Shown: positions 33,628 through 42,295, counted from the first letter of the stretch. The stretch: DNA of 57,365 nucleotides from Gemmatimonadaceae bacterium (GCA_019752115.1 JAIEMN010000042.1:1-57365); one strand, 5' to 3'. The notes: generated from the letters alone by a model not told the origin. Numbers and translations: made by a program.

Positions 33628-35736
33628 GTGACCCAGCCCAAGATCTGCCCGCGTTGCGGCGACACGTATGACGACGCCGTCGATTTCTGCGCCAAGGATG
33701 GCACACGTCTGATTCGCGCCGGGCAGAGCGCCGATCTGGTGGGCACCGTGATCGCCGAGCGCTATCGCATCGAATCGCGCATTGGCGAAGGCGGGATGGG
33801 CCAGGTGTATCTGGGCGAGCACGTCCGCATGCGTCGCAAGAGCGCCATCAAGATCATGCGGCCGGCGCTCGTGCATGAGCCGGAAGCGCTGCAGCGGTTC
33901 ACGCGCGAAGCCGAGAACGCGAGCCAGCTGTCGCATTCGAACATCGCGTCGATCTTCGACTTCGGCGAGACGGCCGACGGCGTCGTGTATCTCGCCATGG
34001 AGTATGTGGACGGCGGATCGCTCGCGGATCTCCTCGCGCGTGAGGCGCTGCATCCGGAAGTCGCCGCGGACATCATCGGCCAGGCGGCCGACGGGCTCCA
34101 CGCGGCGCACGAGATGAACATGCTGCACCGCGACATCAAGCCCGACAACATCATGCTTGGGCGGCGCGCCGACGGGACGTATCTCGTGAAGCTCGTGGAC
34201 TTCGGCATTGCGCGCACGTATGGCAGCGGCGAGCAGAAGGTCACGCGTACCGGCTTTGCCGTGGGCACGCCGCAGTACATGTCGCCCGAGCAGCTGGCGG
34301 GTGAGGCGCTCGATACGCGCAGCGATCAGTACTCGCTGGCACTGGTGGCGTTCTATGCACTGACGGGCAAGCAGGCGTTTCCCGCCGAGAGCACGAAGGA
34401 GTCGCTCATTCTCCGGCTAACCAGCCGCCCACAGTCGCTGCAGGATGCGCGCGTGGACATCGAGTGGCCGGAAGCGCTGCAGGGGGTCTTCAACAAGGCC
34501 CTCTCGCCAGAGCCGGGCGATCGCTACGCGACCGTGCTGGAGTTTGCCGAAGGGTTGTCGCGCGCGATCAGCAGCATGACGCCCACGCAGACCGCCGAGA
34601 TGTACCGACATGCGCTCGAAACGCGCGCGGCCGGCGTCGTGGCGCGCACGCCGGGCGCGCTCGGCTCGGGGGAACGCTCCATCGTGTCGCGCAGTGGCAG
34701 CGTCCCAGTGGTGTCCGGCGGCTCGCCGGTGCTGCCGCCACCACCGCCCAAGGCACGGTGGCCGTTCGTCATTGGTGGCGTGGTGACGCTGTCGGTGGCG
34801 ACCACGCTCTGGACGGTCAATCGCGGGCGATCGCCGGAAGTCCCGGCCGCGGACACGATGGCCGCGGCGCCGGTCCCCGGTGATTCGGCGGCACTCGCCA
34901 GCGGCGCAGCACCCGCGCCCGCGCCGACCGCTGGCACACCGACGGCTGGCACACCGACGGCCGCGCCGACCGTAGCGGCCGCGTCAGCCAAGGGCGGCAA
35001 GCCGTCGGCAGACACCAGTCGAAAGGCCAAGGACGACACGGCCAAACTCAATGCCGCCAAGCGCGCGAAGGCGGCGGCCGACAGTGCGGCGGCGGTGGCG
35101 GCGGCACGGGCGCGGTATCCCGAGGCGCCACTCCGCGCGATGATCGACAAGGGCATCGATGTGAAGGCCCATCAGGTGCGCTTCGACGACATGCGGGTCA
35201 CCGTCATGCCGGCGCCGATGAGTGTGTGGCGCGCCGATCAGGTGGCGAGCTGGAAGAACGGCTTCAAGCGCCCCGATGGGAGCAGCTACGAGCTCGCCGA
35301 TCCGATCGAGCGGTGGAGTGCGTGGAGCCGCACCGTGCAGGCTCGACGTGCGGTGTACGTCCTGGAAGTGATGCCCGATCGGTCGCCGTGGCCCAAGCTC
35401 GATCCGGATGGCGTGGTGGACTTCAAGAAGGGCGATGTGACGAGCGTGGAGCTGCTGCGCGACGGCCAACCGGTGTCCCTCGAGAGCGGCGCCGTGATTC
35501 CCGCGGTTGCCAATCCGGAAGCCCAGCAGGGGGGCAAGAAGCCGGTGTTCAATGGCTTCGCCGCCGTGGTGCCGCCCACCGCGTTCGTGCCCCGCGATGA
35601 TGGCTCATCGCCACGGATCGAGCTGGTGGTGAAGGACGCCACGCGCGGCGCGCCGTCGAAGACCACGCTCAGCGAATCGCTGGTCAAGCGGTTGTACAAC
35701 GAGTTCGCGCCTTGGCGCGACGCGTTGGCGCGCTAG
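33628..35736 (+). CDS. membrane Ser/Thr protein kinase with N-terminal zinc ribbon
   Basis: A 702-residue PknB-type kinase. Residues 7-22 are a zinc ribbon (CPRCGDTYDDAVDFC). The kinase domain spans about 46-315: GEGGMGQVYLG P-loop, ATP Lys75 in AIKIM, HRDIKPDN (His167-Asp169), DFG (191-193), and TPQYMSPEQL in the activation segment. A Pro/Gly/Ser linker leads to one membrane helix, about residues 378-397 (WPFVIGGVVTLSVATTLW). The exterior part has an Ala/Pro/Thr-rich stalk with repeated AGTPT units and a folded C-terminal domain of unknown type. All catalytic residues are present, so it should be active. GTG 33628 places the zinc ribbon at the very N-terminus. Confidence 0.92.
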   Translation: MTQPKICPRCGDTYDDAVDFCAKDGTRLIRAGQSADLVGTVIAERYRIESRIGEGGMGQVYLGEHVRMRRKSAIKIMRPALVHEPEALQRFTREAENASQLSHSNIASIFDFGETADGVVYLAMEYVDGGSLADLLAREALHPEVAADIIGQAADGLHAAHEMNMLHRDIKPDNIMLGRRADGTYLVKLVDFGIARTYGSGEQKVTRTGFAVGTPQYMSPEQLAGEALDTRSDQYSLALVAFYALTGKQAFPAESTKESLILRLTSRPQSLQDARVDIEWPEALQGVFNKALSPEPGDRYATVLEFAEGLSRAISSMTPTQTAEMYRHALETRAAGVVARTPGALGSGERSIVSRSGSVPVVSGGSPVLPPPPPKARWPFVIGGVVTLSVATTLWTVNRGRSPEVPAADTMAAAPVPGDSAALASGAAPAPAPTAGTPTAGTPTAAPTVAAASAKGGKPSADTSRKAKDDTAKLNAAKRAKAAADSAAAVAAARARYPEAPLRAMIDKGIDVKAHQVRFDDMRVTVMPAPMSVWRADQVASWKNGFKRPDGSSYELADPIERWSAWSRTVQARRAVYVLEVMPDRSPWPKLDPDGVVDFKKGDVTSVELLRDGQPVSLESGAVIPAVANPEAQQGGKKPVFNGFAAVVPPTAFVPRDDGSSPRIELVVKDATRGAPSKTTLSESLVKRLYNEFAPWRDALAR

Positions 35737-35772
35737 TCGGGGCAATCACCAGCATCCTCATCCGGAGCCCAC

Positions 35773-36189
35773 ATGGCCGAGAACAAGACGAAAGCCACGA
35801 AGGGGAGCGTCGCGAGCTATCTCGCGGCGATCAAGCAGGAGACGCGTCGCGCCGATTGTGAGCGACTCGCCGCGCTCATGAGCAAAGCCACCGGCGAGCC
35901 CGCCACGATGTGGGGCACGGCCATCGTCGGCTTCGGCAGTTACCACTACGTGTACGACAGCGGCCGCGAAGGGGACTCGTGCCTCGTGGGCTTTTCGTCG
36001 CGCGCGACGGAGATCGCCCTCTATCTCTCGAGCGAGTTCCCGAAGCGCGACGAGCTGCTGGCCAAGCTCGGCAAGCACAAGACGGCCAAGGCGTGCGTGT
36101 ACGTGAAGACGCTCGCCGACGTTGATGAGAAAGTGCTCGCGCAGATGGTGAAGGCGAGCTACGCGTACACGAAGAAAAAATGGGCCTGA
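35773..36189 (+). CDS. DUF1801 (YdhG-like) protein
   Basis: A 138-residue cytosolic protein of the DUF1801 fold: VASYLAAIKQETRRADCERL, the core GEPATMWGTAIVGFGSYHYVY, and LYLSSEFPKRDELLAKLGKH followed by CVYVKTLADVDEKVL. YdhG/YobT-like proteins share an alpha/beta fold, some implicated in iron or frataxin-like roles in bacilli, but function is not settled. It follows the kinase gene by 36 nt and may be cotranscribed; ribosome site CGGAG lies 8 nt upstream of the ATG. A long gap of 257 nt follows. Confidence 0.92.
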   Translation: MAENKTKATKGSVASYLAAIKQETRRADCERLAALMSKATGEPATMWGTAIVGFGSYHYVYDSGREGDSCLVGFSSRATEIALYLSSEFPKRDELLAKLGKHKTAKACVYVKTLADVDEKVLAQMVKASYAYTKKKWA

Positions 36190-36385
36190 CACGGGCCGCC
36201 AAACCGCTGATTCGCATGTCGATACGCGATTACGCGAAACCCGCCATCAGGGTAGGGTAACGACACCGCAAGTCCCGCATTTCCCCTACTTCCCTGCGGC
36301 TGGGGAAATCGATCTTCCACATGTGCTCCTCTGAATCGGTTCGGATCGGTGCGGGCACAGTCGACGCGGTTTTCGCCGGGCGTCT

Positions 36386-36403
36386 GGCACCTCCTTCGGT
36401 GCC
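36386..36403 (+). promoter_or_regulatory. leader hairpin with an anti-Shine-Dalgarno sequence
   Basis: GGCACC (36386-36391) and GGTGCC (36398-36403) form a 6-bp stem in the 257-nt gap 36190-36446. CCTCC at 36390-36394 is complementary to the GGAGG ribosome site at 36434-36438 of the next gene, so two alternative pairings are possible. The rest of the gap shows no ORF or repeat. Speculative. Confidence 0.3.
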
Positions 36404-36446
36404 CCCACCACGCCGGCGCCGCGCCTTCACTCTGGAGGATCCGACG

Positions 36447-37109
36447 ATGCGCCACCTTCCCACCATCCTGCTCGGGCTCGCGACGCTCACGTCGGTCGCC
36501 ACCGCTCAGAATCAGCCCCCCCGCCGTCTCCCGACCGCCAAGGTCACCGCCGATACGTCCAACTTCCTCGCCGTGCAGAACGACCGCGGCGCGGCCGTCA
36601 CCGTGTACGCGCGCGTCGGTGCCTTCGATCGCCGCCTGGGGATCGTCCCGGCCGGGCAGATCAGCACGCTGCCCATTCCGTCATGGGCCGTCGCCGGCGA
36701 AACGACTCTCAAGGTGTTCGCCCGCGCTGATGGCGAAGACACCGATCTCGCGGTGCAGACCTTCCCGCTCCGCGGCGCGAAGCGCCTTGGCCTGCTCGTG
36801 CCGCCCCGAGGTGGGATCGCGGTGAATGACAGCCTGCTCGTGAAGCTCAACGCCAGCGAACTCGCGGCGACCACGCTCACGGTGAGCAACGATCGCGATC
36901 GGTCCGTCACTGTCTACGCCGAACAGGGCACGTACTCGGTGCGCCTCGGTGAAGTGAAGGCGAAGACGCAGACGACGTTGACGTTCCCGAAGTCGCTGAT
37001 TGCGCGCGACAACACGATCCGCGTGTTCCTGCGCCCCGCCGGCGGACTCGATCTGGCGACGCAGATCATCGAACTCAAGAACGGCGATCACGTGGGCATT
37101 CGGATGTAA
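36447..37109 (+). CDS. hypothetical exported protein with duplicated beta-sandwich
   Basis: A 220-residue protein with signal MRHLPTILLGLATLTSVATA and a strong GGAGG ribosome site 8 nt before the ATG. The mature part holds two similar halves: FLAVQNDRGAAVTVYARVGAFDRRLG near residues 40-65 and LTVSNDRDRSVTVYAEQGTYSVRLG near residues 143-168. Each is followed by a strand pair and ends in a motif like TTLKVFARADGEDTDLAVQ and TIRVFLRPAGGLDLATQII. It looks like an internal duplication of an about 100-residue beta-sandwich. No known family or active site; probably periplasmic or secreted. Confidence 0.82.
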   Translation: MRHLPTILLGLATLTSVATAQNQPPRRLPTAKVTADTSNFLAVQNDRGAAVTVYARVGAFDRRLGIVPAGQISTLPIPSWAVAGETTLKVFARADGEDTDLAVQTFPLRGAKRLGLLVPPRGGIAVNDSLLVKLNASELAATTLTVSNDRDRSVTVYAEQGTYSVRLGEVKAKTQTTLTFPKSLIARDNTIRVFLRPAGGLDLATQIIELKNGDHVGIRM

Positions 37110-37222
37110 TCGCCCGCTCGCAGGACCTTTCCCGGACCTGCGCGCGAGTCATACGCGAGCGGTCTGCCAGCGGCACCCGGTTCCCCCCGGGTGCCGCACT
37201 GCGTTGTGGGGGGTGTGGCGCG

Positions 37223-37645
37223 GTGGTATCCTACCGCGCCACGCCACCTCTCCCCACACGTGTGACTCGCCCTCCTGCGCTGTCGCGTACACAAGCCGCC
37301 GCGATTGCCATCGCGACCATCGTTGCGGGCTTGGCGGTTCATCGCCTCGCCGCCCCGAGCGCCGCGCGCGATATCGCCGGCGATGCACTCTGGGCGGCGA
37401 TGATGTTCTGGTGGGTCACGGTGCTTTGGCCCAACGGCTCGGCGTCAACGCGCGCCGCGGTCGCGCTCGCCGTCAGCTGGGCGGTGGAGTTCAGCCAGCT
37501 GTGGCATGCGCCGTGGCTCGAGCAGCTGCGGGCCACCCGGCTCGGGCCGCTGGTGCTCGGCTCAGGCTTCGACTCGCGTGATCTCGTGAGCTACGCGGCC
37601 GGAGTCGTCCTCGCCTGGGGTATCGCGAAGCGAACTGGGCTGTAA
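37223..37645 (+). CDS. DUF2809 family membrane protein
   Basis: A 140-residue integral membrane protein with about four helices: AAAIAIATIVAGLAVHRLA, GDALWAAMMFWWVTVLWP, ALAVSWAVEFSQLWHAPWLE and DLVSYAAGVVLAWGIA. The WAVEFSQLWHAPWL block and the closing FDSRDLVSYAAG are typical of DUF2809, a small family of unknown function with a VanZ-like look. The start is GTG 37223 or GTG 37262; the latter places the first helix closer to the N-terminus. It stands alone between short gaps. Confidence 0.88.
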   Translation: MVSYRATPPLPTRVTRPPALSRTQAAAIAIATIVAGLAVHRLAAPSAARDIAGDALWAAMMFWWVTVLWPNGSASTRAAVALAVSWAVEFSQLWHAPWLEQLRATRLGPLVLGSGFDSRDLVSYAAGVVLAWGIAKRTGL

Positions 37646-37720
37646 TCGGGCCGGGAATGTGACTAGCCGCTCATTCCAGCGGCGCGTAACGTCGTGGCAG
37701 CCCACTCCCCGACTGAATTC

Positions 37721-38125
37721 ATGGCCCAGCGCGCGACCGGCACGTTCGATGTGAAGCTCACCCCCCAACCGGCGGATGACTATGCCGATGGGGTGATTAC
37801 CGGGCGTCTCACGATCGACAAGGTCTTTCGCGGGGGCATCGCGGGAACGAGCAAGGGGCAGATGCTGACCGGCATGACCGCCGTGAAGGGCTCCGCCGGG
37901 TACGTCGCGATTGAACGGGTCACTGGTACCGTCGATGAGCGGCGCGGCACCTTCATTCTGCAGCACAGCGGAACCATGCACGCCGGCGCGCAGCAGCTCG
38001 CGCTGACGGTGGTGCCGGATTCCGGCACCGATGAACTGCTCGGCTTGAGCGGCAGCATGACGCTGGATATCGCGAACGGCGTGCACGCCTACACGTTCAC
38101 CTACACGCTTCCCGACGCCGACTGA
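37721..38125 (+). CDS. DUF3224 domain protein
   Basis: A 134-residue soluble protein of the DUF3224 family, an allene oxide cyclase-like beta-barrel. Visible features are ATGTFDVKLTPQPADD, the signature ITGRLTIDKVFRGGIAGTSK, GQMLTGMTAVKGSAGYVAIERVTGT, GTFILQHSGTM and the closing GLSGSMTLDIANGVHAYTFTY. Function is unknown. ATG 37721 is preferred to a longer form. Its stop overlaps the next ATG (ATGA), starting a compact three-gene operon that ends with a LuxR-type regulator. Confidence 0.92.
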   Translation: MAQRATGTFDVKLTPQPADDYADGVITGRLTIDKVFRGGIAGTSKGQMLTGMTAVKGSAGYVAIERVTGTVDERRGTFILQHSGTMHAGAQQLALTVVPDSGTDELLGLSGSMTLDIANGVHAYTFTYTLPDAD

Positions 38126-38331
38126 TGCGCCCCATCATTACCGATCCGGATGGCACGCGCCGCGTCGATACGCCGCGCGTCGTGGAGGTCGAACGGCACC
38201 AGGGCCATCGTCATCTGGTCGTGATGCCCGAGCACGAATCGTTCCTCGATCGCATCGGCATCGCGCGACTTGCCCTTGGCGTCGGCATCGTCGCCATCCT
38301 CGGCGGCACCGGGTACTGGCTGCTGGCGTAG
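38125..38331 (+). CDS. small single-pass membrane protein
   Basis: A 68-residue protein. A charged N-terminal part (VVEVERHQGHRHLVVMPEHE) is followed by one membrane helix, LALGVGIVAILGGTGYWLLA, at the C-terminus. No family is recognised. Support comes from position: its ATG overlaps the DUF3224 stop (ATGA), and the next gene starts one base after its own stop. It may partner the membrane-tethered LuxR protein that follows. Confidence 0.65.
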   Translation: MRPIITDPDGTRRVDTPRVVEVERHQGHRHLVVMPEHESFLDRIGIARLALGVGIVAILGGTGYWLLA

Positions 38332-38332
38332 G

Positions 38333-38815
38333 GTGCGCAGGCACATCCTCCTTTACGGCGTCGTTGGCGGGCTCGCGATTACCGTGCTGCAGCTGATCCA
38401 GTACCGGTGGTTGATCCTGTCCCACTCCGCCGAGGTGTACGCCGCGCTGGTCGCGGTCCTCTTCGCGACGGTGGGGCTGTGGCTTGGGCAGCGCCTGACG
38501 CGCCCGAAGGAACGGCTCGTGGAACGGGTGCGGGAGGTCCGCGTCGAGGTCCCGGTCGAGGTGCCCGTCGAGGTGCCGGCCGCGGGGCCGTTCGTGCGCG
38601 ATGAGGGGCAGGTCGCCGCCCTGGGTCTGACGCCGCGCGAACTGGAAATTCTGGAGCTGATCGCGGCCGGACTCAGTAACCGCGAGATCGCCGAGCGGGC
38701 GTTCGTCAGCGAGAATACGGTGAAGACGCACTCGAGCCGGGTCTTCGACAAGCTCGGGGTGCAGCGGCGGACCCAGGCGGCCCAGCGAGCCCGCGAACTC
38801 CGACTCATTCCCTGA
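38333..38815 (+). CDS. membrane-tethered LuxR-type transcriptional regulator
   Basis: A 160-residue protein. Two hydrophobic helices (LLYGVVGGLAITVLQLI and YAALVAVLFATVGLWLG) occupy residues about 5-55. A charged stretch with a VPVEVPVEVPV hinge links them to a C-terminal LuxR/NarL HTH: LTPRELEILELIAAGLSNRE, IAERAFVSENTVKTHSSRVF and KLGVQRRTQAAQRA. There is no receiver domain, so the DNA-binding part is anchored to the inner membrane. GTG 38333 begins one base after the preceding stop. The neighbouring DUF4199 gene, preceded by a palindrome, is a likely target. Confidence 0.88.
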   Translation: MRRHILLYGVVGGLAITVLQLIQYRWLILSHSAEVYAALVAVLFATVGLWLGQRLTRPKERLVERVREVRVEVPVEVPVEVPAAGPFVRDEGQVAALGLTPRELEILELIAAGLSNREIAERAFVSENTVKTHSSRVFDKLGVQRRTQAAQRARELRLIP

Positions 38816-38907
38816 CGGGGCTGGGTCGATGATTTTCGGCCAGAACGACCGTCCAACTCGCCAGAATCGTCACCCGAAGGCATGATTTCCGGCTCCACGC
38901 GAGAAAA

Positions 38908-38923
38908 TCACCCGTTCGGGTGA
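38908..38923. promoter_or_regulatory. palindromic operator candidate TCACCCGTTCGGGTGA
   Basis: Two 7-bp arms, TCACCCG and CGGGTGA, flank TT. A half-site, TCACCCGAA, occurs at 38870. Both lie in the 166-nt gap between the membrane LuxR gene and the DUF4199 gene, the right place for an operator. The binding protein is inferred, not shown. Confidence 0.4.
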
Positions 38924-38981
38924 CGCGCGGCGCGCCCGGTTCGGACACACTCCGCCCCACTTCATCCTCAAGGAGCGACTG

Positions 38982-39527
38982 ATGCGGAGCATTGTACTGA
39001 AATACGGACTCAGGGCGGGCGCCATTCTCGGCGTCGTGATGTTCGGGAGCTACCCGTTCCGGGAGCAGATCGGCATCGGGACTTTGGGCATGGTCATCGG
39101 CTACACGAGCATGGTGCTCGCGTTTCTGATGATCCACGCCGGCGTCACCACCTATCGGGACACCATGGGCGACGGTCAGGTGTCCTACGGACGGGCGTTG
39201 GTGGTCGGGCTGCTGATCATGCTCGTCGGGAGCGCGATATATGTCGCCTGCTGGGAGATCATCTTCTTTGCCCTGACCCCCGATTTCGCCGAACACTATG
39301 CCAAAGTCGCCGTGGAAAGCGCGCGAGCGGCTGGCAAGAGCGAGGCGGAGATCGCCAAGGTTTCGGCGGACATGCAGGCCTTTGCCATCGCCTACAAGAA
39401 CCCGCTCATCAACATTGCCTACACGTTTCTGGAGCCACTCCCCGTTGGTCTGCTCTTCTCCTTTGTCTCCGCCTGGCTGGTCAGTCGCAAACGCGGCCCC
39501 GCGTCGGCCCCGATGGTTCCCGCATGA
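38982..39527 (+). CDS. DUF4199 family membrane protein
   Basis: A 181-residue integral membrane protein with four helices: AGAILGVVMFGSYPF, LGMVIGYTSMVLAFLMIHAG, ALVVGLLIMLVGSAIYVACW and the final PLPVGLLFSFVSAWLV. The YRDTMGDGQVSYGRAL loop after helix 2 is typical of DUF4199, a family frequent in Bacteroidota and related phyla and of unknown function. AAGGAG lies 8 nt before the ATG. The gene follows the LuxR regulator and palindrome and precedes a serine hydrolase by 16 nt, so it may head a further operon of three genes. Confidence 0.9.
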   Translation: MRSIVLKYGLRAGAILGVVMFGSYPFREQIGIGTLGMVIGYTSMVLAFLMIHAGVTTYRDTMGDGQVSYGRALVVGLLIMLVGSAIYVACWEIIFFALTPDFAEHYAKVAVESARAAGKSEAEIAKVSADMQAFAIAYKNPLINIAYTFLEPLPVGLLFSFVSAWLVSRKRGPASAPMVPA

Positions 39528-39543
39528 TCGCGGCGCGCGCCTC

Positions 39544-40575
39544 GTGAGTCGCGCCGGGGCCTCGGCGTCGCTCATCGCCCTCGCGCTCGTCACGGTGTCC
39601 GCCGTGGCGGGCGCGCAGGCGTCTGGGCCCGTGCCGCCCAGCCTTCCCGATGCCGTGCTCTTCAAGCGGATCGACTCGCTGGTTGCCGCGACGCCCGCCT
39701 TCTCCGGCATCGTGGCCGTAGGGAAGCGGGGTGCCATCGTGTACCTCGCCAGCGCGGGTCTCACGAAGCCCGGGGGCGCCAAGCCGACGAGTACCACCGC
39801 ATTCAATCTGGGCTCCATCAACAAGGTCTTTACCGAGATCCTGGTGCGGCAGACCGCCGCCGAGCAGGGGTGGTCGCTCGACACGACGCTCGCCGGTCTC
39901 TGGCCCGACTATCCGAACGCCGCCGTCGCGCAGGCCATCACGATTCGCCAGCTGCTGACGCACAAGAGTGGCGTGCAGGGCAACATCTTTGCCGGCGACT
40001 CTGCCGTGCGTGGCAAGCGCCGCGCGCTGCGTGATTATCTGCCGACGTTCGTTGACAATCCGTTGCAGTTCAAGCCCGGCACCCGGGAGTCGTATTCGAA
40101 TGCCGGCTACGTGCTGCTCGGCCTGCTGCTCGAACAGCGCACGAAGCGGTCGTACTATGACCTCGTGGATGAGCGCATCTATCGCTTTGCGGGCATGACG
40201 AGTGCCGGCTACTTCGCGCGCGATTCGCTGCCGGAGTTTGCGGTCGTAGGGACGACGCAGCGCAGTGTCGCGGGTGATCCGCTCGACGCGCCGCGATTGA
40301 ACAAGGGGTCGCTCCCCGGGCGTGGCTCCTCGGCCGGTGGCGGCTATGCCTCGGCGCAGGATCTGTTGCTCTTTGTGCAGGCGCTGCGCGACAGGCGTAT
40401 TCCGCAGGGACTACCGCCCGGCATCGGCGTCGCGGGCGGCAGTCCCGGTGTGAACGCGGTGATCGAAGGCGCACTCCCCGGCGATCGCGATCTGGTGATC
40501 CTCGCGAACGTCGACCCACCCATGGCCGAAACGCTGTCGCAGATCATTCGCGGCTGGCTCGGCGTCAAGGAGTGA
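39544..40575 (+). CDS. exported serine hydrolase (beta-lactamase class C / PBP4-like)
   Basis: A 343-residue protein with signal LIALALVTVSAVAGAQA. Active-site motifs are NLGSINKVF, giving the SxxK pair Ser91 and Lys94, and SYSNAGYVLLG, giving YxN with Tyr184 and Asn186. The third motif is probably GGSPG near the C-terminus, replacing the usual KTG/HTG. GVAGGSPGVNAVIEGALPGDRDLVIL fits the end of the fold. Such proteins include D-aminopeptidases, esterases and penicillin-binding enzymes; resistance should not be assumed. GTG 39544 is used. Its stop overlaps the GTG of the YVTN gene, so the two are coupled. Confidence 0.9.
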   Translation: MSRAGASASLIALALVTVSAVAGAQASGPVPPSLPDAVLFKRIDSLVAATPAFSGIVAVGKRGAIVYLASAGLTKPGGAKPTSTTAFNLGSINKVFTEILVRQTAAEQGWSLDTTLAGLWPDYPNAAVAQAITIRQLLTHKSGVQGNIFAGDSAVRGKRRALRDYLPTFVDNPLQFKPGTRESYSNAGYVLLGLLLEQRTKRSYYDLVDERIYRFAGMTSAGYFARDSLPEFAVVGTTQRSVAGDPLDAPRLNKGSLPGRGSSAGGGYASAQDLLLFVQALRDRRIPQGLPPGIGVAGGSPGVNAVIEGALPGDRDLVILANVDPPMAETLSQIIRGWLGVKE

Positions 40576-41774
40576 GCATGCTCCGTGGTCTGGTGGTCGC
40601 GATCTTCCTGGTGGCGACGCGCGCGCACGCCCAGGCGGCCGCGTGTACCGCGCCCCTGGCCGATTCCATCATCACGGCCACGGTGCCCGGGCGGCCGTTC
40701 GTGGCGCTGCCGAGCGCCGACGGCTGTCACCTGTTTGTCTCGCTCAATCCGGCGGGCCCCGGCGAACAGCCCGGTGTGGCCGTGCTCGACGTGGGGCGGA
40801 CGCTCGCGCTGCGGCGCATCGTCCCCACGCCGCAGATCCCGTCGGGGATGGCGCTGTCGCGTGATGGACAGGTGCTCATCGCGGCGCACAATGAGAGCGC
40901 CTCCCTCTTTGATGTGGCCGCGCTCGTGAACGGCGGCGAGGCGCTGCTGGGGCGCCTCCCGGATAAAGCCGGCGCCGGGCGCGTGTACGCCAACACGTCG
41001 CCCGATGACGCGCTGCTCTTTCTGGCCGATGAGCGTACGCAGAGCATCACCGTCGTGGATTTCGCCAAGGCGCGCGCGCCGGGTGGCGCCGCCGGGAGTG
41101 TGCTCGGGTTCATCCCCACCGGTGATCTGCCGATTGCACTGACGTTTTCGCCCGACGGGAAGTGGCTCTACACCACGAGCCAGCGCGTGCCCAACACGCA
41201 GCAGTGGCCGGTGGTGTGCCGCAAGCAGGGGTCGCTCGATCCGGCCGATCCCCCCGAGCAGGTCGAGGGCGCCGTGCTCGTGGTGGATGTGGCAAAGGCG
41301 CGCACCGATGCGGCGCACAGCGTGGCGCGCATCATTCGCGCGGGATGTAATCCGGTGCGGTTCGTGTTCTCGCCCAAGGGGGATCGCGCGTACGTGAGCG
41401 CCCGTGGGGAGAACGCCTTGCTCGTGTTCGATGCGCGCAAGCTCGGCGTTCGTGGTGACACCGCGAATCCGCTGGTGGCTCGAATCCCGGTGGGCACGGC
41501 GCCCGTAGGCATTGCCGTGACCCCCGACAGCCGGCGGGTGCTGGTGACCAATTCCAATCGCTTTGCCGGCGGGGCCGATGATCATCAGTCGGTCACCGTC
41601 ATCGATGCGACCCGGGTGACCGACGGCGCCAAGGCGGTGCTCGGTGAGATCCCGGCGGGGGCCTTCCCGCGCGAACTGCGGCTGATGCCGAATGGCCGCA
41701 CGCTCGTGCTCACCAACTTCAACTCCAAGACGGTGCAGCTCGTGGATCTGGCGAAGATCCCGGGGGCCCGATGA
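40572..41774 (+). CDS. exported YVTN-type beta-propeller protein
   Basis: A 400-residue protein with a short signal (LRGLVVAIFLVATRAHAQA). It forms a seven-bladed lactonase/YncE-like propeller, seen in repeated blades: GMALSRDGQVLIAAHNESAS, YANTSPDDALLFLADERTQS, ALTFSPDGKWLYTTSQ, FVFSPKGDRAYVSARGENAL, GIAVTPDSRRVLVTNSNRF and ELRLMPNGRTLVLTNFNSKT. No catalytic residues of 6-phosphogluconolactonase are recognisable; binding is likelier. GTG 40572 overlaps the serine hydrolase stop; ATG 40578 is an alternative. A DinB gene follows 10 nt downstream. Confidence 0.9.
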   Translation: MSMLRGLVVAIFLVATRAHAQAAACTAPLADSIITATVPGRPFVALPSADGCHLFVSLNPAGPGEQPGVAVLDVGRTLALRRIVPTPQIPSGMALSRDGQVLIAAHNESASLFDVAALVNGGEALLGRLPDKAGAGRVYANTSPDDALLFLADERTQSITVVDFAKARAPGGAAGSVLGFIPTGDLPIALTFSPDGKWLYTTSQRVPNTQQWPVVCRKQGSLDPADPPEQVEGAVLVVDVAKARTDAAHSVARIIRAGCNPVRFVFSPKGDRAYVSARGENALLVFDARKLGVRGDTANPLVARIPVGTAPVGIAVTPDSRRVLVTNSNRFAGGADDHQSVTVIDATRVTDGAKAVLGEIPAGAFPRELRLMPNGRTLVLTNFNSKTVQLVDLAKIPGAR

Positions 41775-41784
41775 CCGGAACGAC

Positions 41785-42291
41785 ATGAGCACACAACCTG
41801 AGTGGTGGCTGCGCGGCCCGGTGGACGGCGTGCCCGTCGCGTTGCAGCCCGCGGCGCACATGGTGCTGCAACTGCGCGATGAACTGCAGCCGCATGTGGC
41901 CGATCTCACCCTTGCGCAGTGGAACGCCCGCCCGGCCGGCGTCGCGTCGATTGCGTATCACGTGCGGCATATCGCGGGTGTGCTCGATCGCATGGGCACG
42001 TACGCGCGCGGAGCACTCCTCGATGATGCGCAGAAGGCGGCGCTCAAGGGCGAAGGCGAGCCCCTCGTGCAGGATGACCGCGCGGCGCTGCTGGCGCGGC
42101 TCGATGCGCAGATCGAAGCCAGTCTCGCCCAATACCGTGAGACCGATCCCGCCACGCTCGGTGACGTGCGCGGCATCGGTCGCGCGGCGCTGCCGAGCAC
42201 CGTGATTGGGTGTCTGATGCACGGGGCGGAGCATGGCATGCGCCACTTGGGGCAGCTGATCGTAACCGCTCGTGTGGTGCGTGGGGCGTAG
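41785..42291 (+). CDS. DinB family protein
   Basis: A 168-residue four-helix-bundle protein. The metal-binding His positions are IAYHVRHIAGVLDRM (about residue 60) and MHGAEHGMRHLGQLIVTARV near the C-terminus, the usual HxxxH-type ligand set. LTLAQWNARPAGVAS matches the DinB helix 2 region. Possible role: thiol-dependent detoxification or hydrolysis; substrate unknown. It is 10 nt downstream of the YVTN gene and closes that operon. Four nucleotides after its stop a CACAGAGG dyad repeat begins. Confidence 0.9.
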   Translation: MSTQPEWWLRGPVDGVPVALQPAAHMVLQLRDELQPHVADLTLAQWNARPAGVASIAYHVRHIAGVLDRMGTYARGALLDDAQKAALKGEGEPLVQDDRAALLARLDAQIEASLAQYRETDPATLGDVRGIGRAALPSTVIGCLMHGAEHGMRHLGQLIVTARVVRGA

Positions 42292-42295
42292 TTCG

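Noticed and set aside
39544-40575. Serine hydrolase as a beta-lactamase
   Set aside because: The fold and SxxK/YxN motifs are shared with esterases and peptidases, and the KTG-type motif is not canonical.
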